64,000 nt of DNA, taken from Aquisalimonas sp007126095 (GTDB lineage: Bacteria; Pseudomonadota; Gammaproteobacteria; Nitrococcales; Aquisalimonadaceae). The position numbers and the translations under genes are program-made. Under the pieces are notes generated by a model. It saw only the letters and a program-made list of their open reading frames with translations, made no database searches and was not told where the DNA came from. The stretch spans positions 99,864-163,863 of the forward strand of contig NZ_JBLWFT010000008.1 of the NCBI RefSeq assembly GCF_048323695.1, written 5' to 3'. Position 1 is the first letter of the stretch, and every line of letters begins with the position of its first letter. Shown in pieces: positions 1-9,498 of the stretch.

Positions 1-1
1 C

Positions 2-2470
2 GCGTGCACCGTGAGCGAAATGGTGGATCAGGTGCTGGACCTGCCGGAGGGCAGGCGGCTGCTGCTCCTGGCGCCGGTGGTGTCGGACCGCAAGGGGGAG
101 CACCAGCACGCCATCCAGGAACTGAAATCCCAGGGTTTCGTGCGCGCCCGCGTCGACGGCATCGTGGTGGACCTGGACGAGGCACCGACGCTGGACGGCA
201 AGAAGACGCACACCATCGAGGCGGTGGTGGACCGGTTCAAGGTGCGCCCCGACCTGGCGGGCCGACTGGCGGATTCCTTCGAGACCGCCCTCGGGATCGG
301 CGACGGTATCGCCCGCGTGGCGTGGATGGACGACGCGGATGCAGACGACATCATGTTCTCGGCCCGCTACGCATGCCCGGAGTGCGGCTACTCCCTGGAT
401 GAACTGGAGCCACGCCTGTTCTCGTTCAATAACCCCAAGGGCGCCTGCCCCGGCTGCGACGGACTGGGCGTGCAGGATTTCTTCGACCCGGAGCTGGTGG
501 TCACCAACGCGCAGCTCAGCCTGGCCGGCGGTGCCATCCGTGGCTGGGACCGCCGCAACGCCTACTACAATCAGATGATCCGCTCGCTGGCGGACCACTA
601 CGGCTTCTCTGCCGAAACGCCCTTCGCGGAGCTGCCGGAGACCGTTCGAGACACCGTTCTCTATGGCAGTGGCGACGAGACCATTGCGTTCCAGTACATG
701 ACTCCGGCGGGAGGAACCAAGACCCGGACCCACGCATTCGAGGGCGTCATACCGAACATGGCACGGCGTTACCGCGAGACCGACTCCGGTATCGTACGCG
801 AGGAGCTGGCCCGCTACCGCCGGGCGCGCAGCTGCCCCGAATGCGGAGGCGGCCGCCTGAACCGCGCCGCCCGCAACGTGCTGGTGGACGAACACGGCCT
901 TCCCGAACTGGCCGCGCTCCCGGTGGGTGAAAGCCTCGGGTTCTTCCGCAGCCTGACGCTGGATGGCGCCCGCGGCGAGATCGCTGCACCGATCCTGCGC
1001 GAGATCGCCGAGCGCCTGTCATTCCTCACCAATGTGGGTCTCGACTACCTCAGCCTGGACCGCAGCGCCGACACACTCTCCGGCGGCGAGGCCCAGCGCA
1101 TCCGTCTGGCGAGTCAGATCGGTGCCGGCCTGGTGGGCGTAATGTACGTGCTCGACGAGCCCTCCATCGGCCTGCACCAGCGTGACAACGACCGCCTGCT
1201 GGAGACCCTGACCCGGCTGCGGGATATGGGCAATACCGTGATCGTGGTCGAACACGACGAGGACGCCATCCGGCGCGCCGACTACGTGGTGGACATGGGA
1301 CCGGGCCCGGGCCTGCACGGCGGGCACGTGGTCGCCAGCGGCCCGCCCACAACCATTGCCGAGCGCTCCGAGTCCCTTACCGGGCAGTTCCTGGCCGGCA
1401 CGCGCCGGATCGCGGTGCCGCCCGAGCGCACGGCAGTGGACACGGACAGCCTGATTCATGTCCGCGGTGCCCGCGGCAACAACCTCCAGGGTGTGGATGT
1501 CGCCATTCCGCGCGGGCTGTTCACCTGCGTGACCGGCGTGTCCGGGTCGGGCAAGTCCACGCTCATCAACGAGACCCTCTATCCCTGGGCGGCGCGGGAA
1601 CTGAACGGCGCCTCCACCCAGCCCGCGGACTGCGACGGCGTCGACGGCCTGGACGGGCTCGACAAGGTGGTGGATATCGACCAGAGCCCCATCGGGCGCA
1701 CGCCCCGCTCCAATCCGGCCACCTATACGGGGCTGTTCACGCCGATCCGCGAGTTGTTCGCCGGCACCCCGGAGGCGCGGGCACGGGGCTACCAGCCGGG
1801 CCGTTTCAGCTTCAACGTCAAGGGCGGCCGCTGCGAGGCGTGCCAGGGTGAAGGGGTGACACGGGTGGAGATGCATTTCCTGCCGGATCTGCACGTCCCG
1901 TGCGATGTCTGCAAGGGCAAGCGCTTCAACCGCGAGACCCTGGAGATCCGCTATCGCGGGCTGAACATCCACGAGGCGCTGGAACTGGACGTGGAACAGG
2001 CGCTGGACGTGTTCCACGCCATCCCGGTGATCCGCCGCAAGCTGGAGACGCTGATGGAGGTGGGCCTGTCGTACCTGCGGCTTGGCCAGAGCGCCACCAC
2101 GCTCTCCGGCGGTGAGGCACAGCGGGTGAAGCTGGCCCGGGAGCTGTCCCGGCGCGAGGGTGGCCGCAGCCTCTACATCCTGGACGAGCCCACCACCGGG
2201 CTGCATTTCCACGACATCGACCAGCTTCTCGCGGTACTGCACCGGCTGCGGGACCACGGTAATACCGTCATCGTCATCGAGCACAACCTGGATGTCATCA
2301 AGACGGCCGACTGGGTTATCGACCTGGGACCGGAGGGCGGCCGTGGCGGGGGTCAGGTCGTGGCGGAAGGGACACCGGAGGCCGTGGCCGGCATTGCCGC
2401 CTCCCATACCGGGCGCTTCCTGGCGCCGATGTTGCCGTCGGGCGAAGGCGCCGACCGCCACCGCGCCTGA
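2..2470 (+). CDS. uvrA: UvrABC excinuclease subunit A, 5'-truncated by window edge
   Basis: DNA-damage recognition ATPase of nucleotide excision repair; it acts as a dimer with UvrB in the cytoplasm. The reading frame is open from base 2, so the gene begins outside the window; about 120-140 N-terminal residues, including the first Walker A, should be missing. Seen: the CPECGY zinc-binding half-motif, two ABC signatures (LSGGEAQRIRLA and LSGGEAQRVKLA), the second Walker A (GVSGSGKST), the C-terminal zinc finger (CEACQGEG with CDVCKGKRFNRETL) and two Walker B motifs (YVLDEPS, YILDEPTTGLH). The 822 visible codons follow E. coli UvrA almost without gaps. It is convergent with mdh across an inverted repeat. 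Confidence 0.98.
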   Translation, partial: ACTVSEMVDQVLDLPEGRRLLLLAPVVSDRKGEHQHAIQELKSQGFVRARVDGIVVDLDEAPTLDGKKTHTIEAVVDRFKVRPDLAGRLADSFETALGIGDGIARVAWMDDADADDIMFSARYACPECGYSLDELEPRLFSFNNPKGACPGCDGLGVQDFFDPELVVTNAQLSLAGGAIRGWDRRNAYYNQMIRSLADHYGFSAETPFAELPETVRDTVLYGSGDETIAFQYMTPAGGTKTRTHAFEGVIPNMARRYRETDSGIVREELARYRRARSCPECGGGRLNRAARNVLVDEHGLPELAALPVGESLGFFRSLTLDGARGEIAAPILREIAERLSFLTNVGLDYLSLDRSADTLSGGEAQRIRLASQIGAGLVGVMYVLDEPSIGLHQRDNDRLLETLTRLRDMGNTVIVVEHDEDAIRRADYVVDMGPGPGLHGGHVVASGPPTTIAERSESLTGQFLAGTRRIAVPPERTAVDTDSLIHVRGARGNNLQGVDVAIPRGLFTCVTGVSGSGKSTLINETLYPWAARELNGASTQPADCDGVDGLDGLDKVVDIDQSPIGRTPRSNPATYTGLFTPIRELFAGTPEARARGYQPGRFSFNVKGGRCEACQGEGVTRVEMHFLPDLHVPCDVCKGKRFNRETLEIRYRGLNIHEALELDVEQALDVFHAIPVIRRKLETLMEVGLSYLRLGQSATTLSGGEAQRVKLARELSRREGGRSLYILDEPTTGLHFHDIDQLLAVLHRLRDHGNTVIVIEHNLDVIKTADWVIDLGPEGGRGGGQVVAEGTPEAVAGIAASHTGRFLAPMLPSGEGADRHRA

Positions 2471-2479
2471 GCGCAAACG

Positions 2480-2539
2480 CATCGGGGCTGAAGCCCCTCC
2501 CACATGATGCACTCTGTGGGAGGGGCTTCAGCCCCGATG
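2480..2539. repeat. Long inverted repeat (REP-like), possible bidirectional terminator
   Basis: Two 25-base arms (2480-2504 and 2515-2539) are perfect reverse complements around a 10-base loop. The arm core reads GGGGCTGAAGCCCC and GTGGGAGGGGC. It fills the short gap between the convergent 3' ends of uvrA and mdh. The GGGAGGGGCTTCAGCCCC style resembles dispersed extragenic palindromes of gammaproteobacteria. No U-tract follows on either strand, so a terminator role is only inferred. No second copy was seen in this window. Confidence 0.8.
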
Positions 2540-2564
2540 AATCACGGACTATGGCGTCCTGCGC

Positions 2565-3551
2565 TTACTGGTTCGGGAACAGGTGCTTCACCGCATCCCG
2601 CTCTTCCACCAGTTCCTGCTCCGTCGCCTGCATCCGCTCACGGCTGAACGCATCGATATCCAGGCCCTGCACGATCTCGTACTTGCCGTTCTTGCAGGTC
2701 ACCGGGAAGGAGTAAATGATGCCTTCGGTGATGCCGTAGCTGCCGTCGGACGGGATACCCATGCTGGTCCAGTCGCCATCGGCAGTGCCAAGCGCCCAGG
2801 TGCGCATGTGGTCCACTGCGGAGCTGGCCGCCGATGCCGCACTGGACGCGCCTCGGGCCTTGATGATCGCCGCGCCGCGCTGCTGCACCGTGGGGATGAA
2901 CTCGTTCTCGTACCACTGACGGTCGACCTTGTCGGCCGCCGGCTCACCCTTGATCTGCGCATGGCTGATATCCGGGTACTGGGTAGAGGAGTGATTCCCC
3001 CAGACCGTCAGTCGCGTAATGTCCTGAGTGTGACAGCCGGTCTGGTTGGCCAGCTGCGCCAGGGCCCGGTTGTGGTCCAGGCGGGTCATGGCGGTGAACT
3101 GGCCGGGATCGAGGTCCGGCGCGTTCTGCTGGGCAATCAGCGAGTTGGTGTTGGCCGGGTTGCCAACCACCAGCACCTTCACGTCACGGCTGGCCACATC
3201 GTTGAGCGCCCTGCCCTGCACGGAGAAGATCGCCGCATTGGCTTCCAGGAGATCCTTGCGCTCCATGCCGGGGCCACGGGGACGGGCACCGACCAGCATG
3301 GCGTAGTCCACGTCCTTGAACGCCTCCTCGGCCTTGTCGCTGGTGGTGATACCGGCGACCAGCGGGAATGCGCAATCCTCGATCTCCATCACCACGCCCT
3401 GCAGGGCTTCCAGCGCCGGCGTGATCTCCAGCAGCTGCAGAATCACCGGCTGGTCCTTGCCCAGCATGTCGCCAGAGGCAATCCGGAACAGCAGACTGTA
3501 GCCGATCTGTCCTGCGGCCCCGGTCACCGCAACGCGTACGGGTGCTTTCAT
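2565..3551 (-). CDS. mdh: Malate dehydrogenase
   Basis: NAD-dependent oxidation of malate to oxaloacetate in the TCA cycle; cytoplasmic. The 328-residue protein has the Rossmann motif TGAAGQIGY (residues 10-18), the substrate-binding loop GARPRGPGMERKDLL with its arginines, NPANTNS, and the catalytic histidine in VWGNHSSTQYPD near residue 190. These features and the length match the longer cytosolic-type MDH rather than the 312-residue E. coli form. The start is an ATG preceded by AGGAG at good spacing. Transcription runs toward uvrA. A neighbouring promoter was not resolved. Confidence 0.97.
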   Translation of the reverse strand: MKAPVRVAVTGAAGQIGYSLLFRIASGDMLGKDQPVILQLLEITPALEALQGVVMEIEDCAFPLVAGITTSDKAEEAFKDVDYAMLVGARPRGPGMERKDLLEANAAIFSVQGRALNDVASRDVKVLVVGNPANTNSLIAQQNAPDLDPGQFTAMTRLDHNRALAQLANQTGCHTQDITRLTVWGNHSSTQYPDISHAQIKGEPAADKVDRQWYENEFIPTVQQRGAAIIKARGASSAASAASSAVDHMRTWALGTADGDWTSMGIPSDGSYGITEGIIYSFPVTCKNGKYEIVQGLDIDAFSRERMQATEQELVEERDAVKHLFPNQ

Positions 3552-3703
3552 GGTGTTCTCCTGTCGGTTCTACCGAATGGGCGGGTGCGCTTCTCAGGGC
3601 AGCTGCCGGCACCACGCCTGCCTTGTGGTTGCGGGCCGATGGTGCACCGCAACGGCTTGCAGCGCGCGATTATACCAGAGGTGAGCGCCCCACCGTACAC
3701 GGG

Positions 3704-3970
3704 TCATTCATCCGACTTTCCACCCCCACCACCACGGCCGCTGGCGCCGGTAAACGCATCCCAGAAGGCACGCTGCATCCCCTCCATGTTCTGAAGGTGG
3801 GAGGGCAGCGACGCCGCCATGAGGCTCGCCGGGTCGTACCCCTCCATCCCCTGCTGCATGCGCTCGCGGATCATCGCGAGCATCTCGTCATGCAGGGGCT
3901 GGACATCGGGCAGTCCGAAGAACCGGCGCAGCTCCTCCGGCGTTGCATCGACTTCCATATTGATCTTCAT
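3704..3970 (-). CDS. Small DUF6489-type protein
   Basis: An 88-residue protein beginning MKINMEVDATPEELRRFFGL and continuing with PDVQPLHDEML. This head and the downstream MQRAFWDAF segment match my recollection of the DUF6489 family, which has no known function. I chose the ATG at 3970 rather than an upstream in-frame start because GGAGGAGA lies just before it and the conserved text starts there. The C-terminus is glycine-rich and low complexity. There is no signal peptide or membrane segment. It sits between the SAM-hydrolase gene and mdh, all on the same strand. Confidence 0.75.
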   Translation of the reverse strand: MKINMEVDATPEELRRFFGLPDVQPLHDEMLAMIRERMQQGMEGYDPASLMAASLPSHLQNMEGMQRAFWDAFTGASGRGGGGGKSDE

Positions 3971-4017
3971 TGCACTCTCCTCCTCCCGCAGCGCGCCCCG
4001 GCCTGCATCAGTCAGTA

Positions 4018-4746
4018 TCAAGGCCGAATCAGTCGAACCCGGCTCCCCGCTTCCAGACTCAGCACGCGCGCGGCACTGTCGCCGTTGACCGCGACCTCCA
4101 CCAGTCCGCTGGAATTGCGATACCAGAACGGCATCCCCAACTCCACGTCGCCGAAGGTAGACGCCCCGGGAAACCGTTTCCCGCCCGCCTCGACGATGGC
4201 ACCGTCGCTCAGCATGCTGCCGCGAATGCCCGTCATCGCGTTGCCGTACGCATCCACGTACAGCACGCGGGGGACATCGTCGGGCCAGTCTTCCCCGGGC
4301 CGGTCCGCAAGCGTCTCACTCAGCACAGAGCGATCACCCCGCATCAGCGCGAGTGCCGCGGGCGCGAACACGTCGCGGCCATGAAACGTCGGCGCGACCG
4401 GCCCCTGTGGCGGGGCCAGTGACCAGGCAGCCCATTCGGACGCGCGACGCACCACGAATTCGAACAGCCCGTTCATGGGCCCAACGAACCAGCGCCCGTC
4501 CGCCTCCACCACGCAACCCGGCCGGTCCGTCCCCACACCCGGGTCGACCACGGCCACCGTAATGGCGTCTTCGGGCAGACCGCGCACGAACGGCTCCAGT
4601 AGATAGGCCGCTGCACGGGGATCCATGGACGGTGCGTCGTGGAGCAGGTCCACCACGGGCTGATTGGGGAGCCCCCGCAGCAGGGCCGCCTTCAACTGCC
4701 CCACGTAGGGGCCATTCAGACCAAAATCCGTAAACAGAACAAACAC
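4018..4746 (-). CDS. SAM hydroxide adenosyltransferase (SAM hydrolase, DUF62 family)
   Basis: Family members split S-adenosylmethionine into adenosine and methionine using water; a few relatives halogenate. Motifs seen: TDFG (6-9), VDPGVGT (67-73), WFVGPMNG (86-93) and FHGRD (121-125), which carries the Arg-His part of the family's Asp-Arg-His set; a C-terminal beta domain follows. The 242-residue length is close to the family norm. The start is GTG at 4746 behind GGGAGGAAT; a nearby ATG is out of frame. Nothing in the sequence suggests a chlorinase or fluorinase. The physiological role in bacteria is unclear. Confidence 0.9.
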   Translation of the reverse strand: MFVLFTDFGLNGPYVGQLKAALLRGLPNQPVVDLLHDAPSMDPRAAAYLLEPFVRGLPEDAITVAVVDPGVGTDRPGCVVEADGRWFVGPMNGLFEFVVRRASEWAAWSLAPPQGPVAPTFHGRDVFAPAALALMRGDRSVLSETLADRPGEDWPDDVPRVLYVDAYGNAMTGIRGSMLSDGAIVEAGGKRFPGASTFGDVELGMPFWYRNSSGLVEVAVNGDSAARVLSLEAGSRVRLIRP

Positions 4747-5015
4747 ACCATTCCTCCCAGCCCCGGCCGCCCAGCCTCCATCCGGGCACGCACCGTTGCC
4801 GCCATTCTGCGCTACCGGCCGGGGCGGGGGAAAGGCCGAACTCGCCAGATCATGCGGGCCATTTGTGGCCCGGGCGCGGCACCGACTCAGGCGTCCTACA
4901 CGACAGGCGGATGGTTGATGGTCTGGCAGGTAAGCATCCCGTCCCCGCCGATGCGAAACCGGGGCGAGCCGTTCTGCTCACCCCGGCACCCGTGTTGCGC
5001 GGGCTTGGCCTGGAG

Positions 5016-6679
5016 TTAGTCCTCCGTGATGACCATGAGGCTCGGGAGCAGCTCTTCGGCACATTCCCCACCCTCGTCGCGCAGGCAGATCCCGGACGTG
5101 TAATCCCCGTCCTGCATGAGCTGCCCGGGGGTAGCCAAAGTGGAAACGACCATCTGAACCCGGGGCCGACCATGGTCCACGGTTGTCTCCACCACGGGGG
5201 TGACGATTGCCGCGTGCCACGGCTGATCGGGGTGTCCAACGAGGGATATGTCTCCAGCACCGTCAACCCAGATTTCGCCTTTGGCCAGCTCTCCACTCCA
5301 TTCTTCCTCGGTCACGCCGCCACCGTAGAACTGCGCGTGCCCGCCATCCGCCCCCCGGGATGCCACGTGGAAGCGCAGAACGCCGGCCACTACTTGACCG
5401 GGTGTGAGGCCGGAGACCGCAATATCATCTGGATCGAAACTCAGAGTGATCTGGTAGGCGGTATCGTCTACGCCGTTGACTGAAATGCCACCAATCCTGC
5501 CGATTTCCACGGCCTCCGGTTCCAGGTAGGTCAGGCCATCCTGAGCAGCGAGTTCATAGTGGTCGTCCTGGTCAGGATCGAGCGTCCATTCGCTGTGGCT
5601 GCCATTCTCCATGCCGATGGAGGCGAGCAGCCGATACAGTTCAGGCCGTATCTGGTCGCCGCCGGAATCAAGGTTCGCGGACGCGGACTCGGGAACAAAG
5701 AAATAGGCATCACATCCGGCAAGACCGACCTGCAGATTGTCGTCCAGGGTGTCGGAGTAAAGGCCCAGGGCGACATCGTCTACACCACCATCATCACAGG
5801 TATCCCCCGCGAGCCAGCTCTCCGAAAGCAGGTTTGCGATTGCGCCGAGATCCGGATGGTATGCCAGATCATCGGCAGCCCCTGGATTGACCAGCGTATT
5901 CTGGAAACGGCGGGCGAAGCGGAATGTCCGGTTGGTCCCCTGGTGGGTTGCATCCCAAGCCATGTGCAGGAGTCCGCCGGGACGGGCGTCGGGGTCGTCG
6001 GGATCGTTGAACATCGAAGGTTCATCAGCCAGGGCGCCGTTCATCACAAAGCTCTGGCCATTCCAGTCCACGTCCAGATTCTCGAACTCCACCAGGCGGG
6101 TCGGTTGGTCCCCTGGGACGGACCAGGGCAGACTCGGGTCGTCCTGCCAAGTCACTTCACCCGTGAGGACAATCTCCCGGTCATCAAGGGCGGTGACCAC
6201 GATGCAGCTGTTGTCGAATGTTATCCCGTTTGCATCAACGCTCGTATTACCAGGGGCCTGGCATTCCTGAAAACCCAGGCTCTGATGAAACGCGTCGCCG
6301 TAGATCGTGTCGTCCCCGCCGCCAGCGTCCAGCACCTGCTCATCCATGTAGTGCAATGCACTAGCCAATGCGGAGCCGAGCATGTCGACATCCACGGCGA
6401 CGCGCTGCGGCTGGTCCTCGGGTGACCCGTCGTAGGCCGCTTCGATGGAAGCCCAATCAGTGCTGCCGTCGTATCTCGAGGTATATTCCAGCAGCAGAGC
6501 ACGACCAAAGCGGACCGTGTCTTCGGGGGCGTCCCCGGCAATGGGCGTCTCGCCACTGTCGGGCGGGCTGCCGTCGTCGGATGGGTCCCCGTTACCCGAG
6601 CTGCTCCCACCGCCGAAACCCCGGCGACCATGAGACTCCCGAGAAGGAGCGAGGGCATCCAGAAAGGCGGGTTTCTCAT
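5016..6679 (-). CDS. Putative secreted lipoprotein, apparent 1-nt frameshift after the signal peptide
   Basis: No family recognised. The body, about 530 residues, is acidic and begins with a Gly/Ser/Asp/Pro linker (GGGSSSGNGDPSDDGSPP) typical of a lipoprotein tether. In its own frame the body has no signal peptide. The next frame, starting at the ATG at 6679 behind GGGAGAAG, encodes MRNPPFWMPSLLLGSLMVAG. One missing T near 6619-6622 would turn GTTTC into TGTTTC and give LMVAGC-FGGGSSSG, a proper lipobox. Without correction the only start is 6719, giving a charged and implausible N-terminus. It may be a sequencing error or a real inactivating shift. The many DPD/DQDD stretches could bind metal or reflect a salt-adapted exterior. 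Confidence 0.7.
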
Positions 6680-6867
6680 TAGTCTTCTCCCGGTCTGTTC
6701 CCTTTGTTTGCCAACGCATGGTCGGCGGCGGGATCAGACTACGGGGAGCAACCTTACAATTAGCTTACATGAGGTGACGAAACGCCCCGGAGTCGTGTCA
6801 CCGTGACCGGAGGCCGTCCTTGGTGGACTACTACGGCTCCTGCGCCTTTTGAGCCTGTGAAGAGGGC

Positions 6868-6894
6868 AAAAAAAACCGGGCACTGGGCCCGGTT
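6868..6894 (-). terminator. Intrinsic terminator of the rplQ-ending operon
   Basis: On the - strand, AACCGGGC and GCCCGGTT pair around a 5-base loop (6874-6894) and are followed by a run of eight T (6868-6875). It lies about 30 bases after the rplQ stop and closes the 32 kb ribosomal block. Confidence 0.92.
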
Positions 6895-6923
6895 CTCAGG
6901 TCAACGAAACGTCGGCTCGGCGG

Positions 6924-7328
6924 TTATCCCGCGGCCGCTTCTTCGTTGTCCTCTTCTTCCACGTCCACCTGCGGCCGATCGACCAGCTCAACGAACGCCA
7001 TGGGTGCATTGTCACCCGGGCGGAAGCCGCACTTGAGAATCCGCAGGTAGCCGCCGGGCCGGGCCTTGTAGCGCGGACCCAGCTCGGAGAACAGCTTGCC
7101 CACAGCCTCCTTGTCCCGCAGCCGGGAGAAAGCCACACGGCGCTTGGCGACGCTGTCTTCCTTCGCGAGGGTAATCAGCGGCTCCGCGACACGACGCAGC
7201 TCCTTCGCCTTCGGCAGCGTGGTCTTGATGGCCTCGTGCTCGAACAGCGACGCGGCCATGTTGCGGAACATCGCCTGACGATGGCTGCTGTTGCGATTCA
7301 GTTGACGCCCTGATTTGCGATGACGCAT
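6924..7328 (-). CDS. rplQ: 50S ribosomal protein L17
   Basis: Large-subunit protein near the peptide exit tunnel. The 134-residue product begins MRHRKSGRQLNRNSSHR, the L17 signature, and carries the conserved GGYLRILKCGFRPGDNAPMA block. The tail is extended and acidic (DVEEEDNEEAAAG), as is common in salt-adapted proteobacteria. It is the last gene of the alpha operon, 45 bases after rpoA, and is followed by a strong intrinsic terminator. Confidence 0.98.
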   Translation of the reverse strand: MRHRKSGRQLNRNSSHRQAMFRNMAASLFEHEAIKTTLPKAKELRRVAEPLITLAKEDSVAKRRVAFSRLRDKEAVGKLFSELGPRYKARPGGYLRILKCGFRPGDNAPMAFVELVDRPQVDVEEEDNEEAAAG

Positions 7329-7373
7329 GGTTCTATACCCTTTCGATTTGTACGGTGCGCGCGTACCGCGCGA

Positions 7374-8372
7374 TCAACCCGTGGCCTGTTCCCGGTTCCC
7401 CAGGCCGGCCGGCGGCCAGTCCTCGAGGCGCATGCCCAGCGACAGGCCGTGCGAGGCCAGCACTTCCTTGATCTCAGTAAGCGACTTCTTGCCCAGATTG
7501 GGCGTCTTCAGCAGTTCCACTTCCGTACGCTGCACCAGATCGCCCACGTAGTGAATGCTCTCGGCCTTGAGACAGTTCGCGGACCGCACCGTCAGCTCGA
7601 GATCATCGATCGGACGCAGCAGTACCGGATCGACTTCCGGCGCCTTGCGTGCCGGCTCGGCGAAGTCTTCGCCACCCTCAAGGGCTACGAACACAGACAG
7701 CTGGTCCTGCAGCAGCCCGGCGGCGAACTTCATGGCCTCTTCGGGCTCGATGACGCCGTTGGTCTCGATCTCCATGACCAACTTGTCCAGATCAGTCCGC
7801 TGCTCGACACGGGCGCTCTCGATGCTGTATGCCACTCGACGCACCGGAGAGAAACTGGCGTCCAGCTGCAGCCGGCCGATGGGGCGGTCCTCATCGTCAC
7901 GACGCTGGGTCACGGCTTCGTAACCACGACCACGCGCAACCTTGATGGTCATGTTCAGCTCACCTGCCTTTGTCAGGTGGGCAATGACCAGCTCCGGGTT
8001 CTTGATCTCGACGTCGTGTCCGCCTTCGATATCAGCGGCCGTCACTTCCCCCGGCCCCTTCTTCGACAGCTTCAGCGTGGCCTCTTCGCGGGAATGCAGA
8101 CGCACAGCCAACTGCTTCAGGTTCAGCAGCACGTCAACCACATCTTCCTGCACCCCTTCCACGGCTGTGTACTCGTGAAGCACGCCGTCGATCTCCGCCT
8201 CCACCACCGCGAAACCGGGCATGGAGGACAGCAGGATCCGCCGCAGCGCATTGCCCAGGGTGTGACCGAACCCACGCTCAAGCGGCTCGATGACGACCCG
8301 CGCGGACGTATCGCTCTCGCTCTGGACGTCTACCACGCGCGGCTTGAGAAAATCTTTGAACTGGGCCTGCAT
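7374..8372 (-). CDS. rpoA: RNA polymerase alpha subunit
   Basis: Assembles core RNA polymerase and contacts UP elements and activators. The N-terminal dimerisation domain (about 1-230) includes LGNALRRILLSSMPG. The C-terminal domain carries RSANCLKAE and LLKTPNLGKKSLTEIKE, the helices that hold the DNA-contacting arginine. I start at the ATG at 8372, giving MQAQFKDFLKP, with GAGAGGA about eight bases upstream; a TTG two codons earlier is less likely. 332 residues. It lies between rpsD and rplQ as in the standard alpha operon. Confidence 0.98.
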   Translation of the reverse strand: MQAQFKDFLKPRVVDVQSESDTSARVVIEPLERGFGHTLGNALRRILLSSMPGFAVVEAEIDGVLHEYTAVEGVQEDVVDVLLNLKQLAVRLHSREEATLKLSKKGPGEVTAADIEGGHDVEIKNPELVIAHLTKAGELNMTIKVARGRGYEAVTQRRDDEDRPIGRLQLDASFSPVRRVAYSIESARVEQRTDLDKLVMEIETNGVIEPEEAMKFAAGLLQDQLSVFVALEGGEDFAEPARKAPEVDPVLLRPIDDLELTVRSANCLKAESIHYVGDLVQRTEVELLKTPNLGKKSLTEIKEVLASHGLSLGMRLEDWPPAGLGNREQATG

Positions 8373-8419
8373 CGGCAAGTCCTCTCTGCGTCGTTGATCG
8401 GCTCGTGTCGACTACTCGA

Positions 8420-9040
8420 TTACTTGGAGTAGAGCTCGACCACCAGATGCTCGTTAATTTCAGCCGGCAGATCCGCCCGGTCCGGACGCGCGCGAAACGT
8501 TCCTTCGAACCCCTTCGCGTCGACCTGAATCCAGTCGACAAAGCCGGACTGCTGCGCGAGATCGAGAGCCGCCTGAACACGCTCCTGCTTCCGCGCTTTC
8601 TCGCGAATCGTAACCACATCGCCCGGCGATACCTGGAACGAGGCCACGTTCACCACCCGGCCATTCACCAGCACCGCGCGATGGCTCACCAGCTGACGCG
8701 CCTCCTGGCGGGTGGAGCCGAAGCCCATGCGCCAGACGACGTTATCGAGGCGGCCTTCCAGCAACCGCAGCAGCTCTTCGCCGGTCGCGCCCTTGCGGCG
8801 GGCCGCTTCCTTGTAGTAATTGCGGAACTGCTTCTCGAGCACGCCGTACATGCGACGCAGCTTCTGCTTCTCGCGCAGCTGCATGCCGTAGTCGGACAGG
8901 CGCGTACGCCGCTGCCCGTGCTGCCCCGGCGGCGTATCAAGCTTGCACTTGCTGTCCAGTGAGCGGACCCCGCTCTTGAGGAACAGGTCCGTTCCTTCAC
9001 GACGGGACAGCTTGCACTTGGGACCGATATACCTAGCCAT
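8420..9040 (-). CDS. rpsD: 30S ribosomal protein S4
   Basis: Primary 16S rRNA binder that nucleates 30S assembly; in enterobacteria it also represses the alpha operon. 206 residues. Begins MARYIGPKCKLSRREGTDLF; the central S4 RNA-binding domain is visible as RLDNVVWRMGFGSTRQEARQ through VNGRVVNVASFQVSPGDVV. It sits in the normal order between rpsK and rpoA. No cysteine-rich zinc motif is present. Confidence 0.98.
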   Translation of the reverse strand: MARYIGPKCKLSRREGTDLFLKSGVRSLDSKCKLDTPPGQHGQRRTRLSDYGMQLREKQKLRRMYGVLEKQFRNYYKEAARRKGATGEELLRLLEGRLDNVVWRMGFGSTRQEARQLVSHRAVLVNGRVVNVASFQVSPGDVVTIREKARKQERVQAALDLAQQSGFVDWIQVDAKGFEGTFRARPDRADLPAEINEHLVVELYSK

Positions 9041-9057
9041 TCAGTTGCTCCAGTCGG

Positions 9058-9447
9058 TCAGACGCGACGCTTCTTCGGCGGACGGCACCCGTTGTGCGGG
9101 ATCGGCGTCACGTCGGAGATGTTGGTAATCTTGAAGCCGGCGTTGTTCAGCGCCCGAACCGCGGATTCACGCCCCGGCCCCGGCCCCTTGACCCTGACTT
9201 CCAGGTTCTTCAGCCCGTAGTCCTTCGCCGCGGTACCGGCACGGTCCGACGCGACCTGGGCCGCGAACGGGGTGCTCTTGCGCGAACCACGGAAGCCACT
9301 GCCACCAGCGCTCGCCCAGCTCAGCGCGTTGCCCTGCCGGTCGGTGATCATGATCATGGTGTTGTTGAAGCTCGCGTTGATGTGCGCGATCCCGTCAACA
9401 ACCGTCTTCGTGACGCGTTTCCGCGTCCGCGTTGCACCTTTCGCCAT
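9058..9447 (-). CDS. rpsK: 30S ribosomal protein S11
   Basis: 30S platform protein that contacts mRNA near the E site. The 129-residue product has the family core IAHINASFNNTMIMITD, the glycine-rich WASAGGSGFRGSRKSTPFAA and the C-terminal PIPHNGCRPPKKRRV. 17 bases separate it from rpsD; it follows rpsM as usual. Confidence 0.98.
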   Translation of the reverse strand: MAKGATRTRKRVTKTVVDGIAHINASFNNTMIMITDRQGNALSWASAGGSGFRGSRKSTPFAAQVASDRAGTAAKDYGLKNLEVRVKGPGPGRESAVRALNNAGFKITNISDVTPIPHNGCRPPKKRRV

Positions 9448-9498
9448 AGCGATGAATCCCAGTTACTGGCCGCCGCACCGGGCGGCTCCAAATGGTTA

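Noticed and set aside
4018..4746. SAM fluorinase or chlorinase
   Set aside because: No halogenase-specific context and the common HGRD type of the hydroxide transferase family; hydrolase is the safe call.
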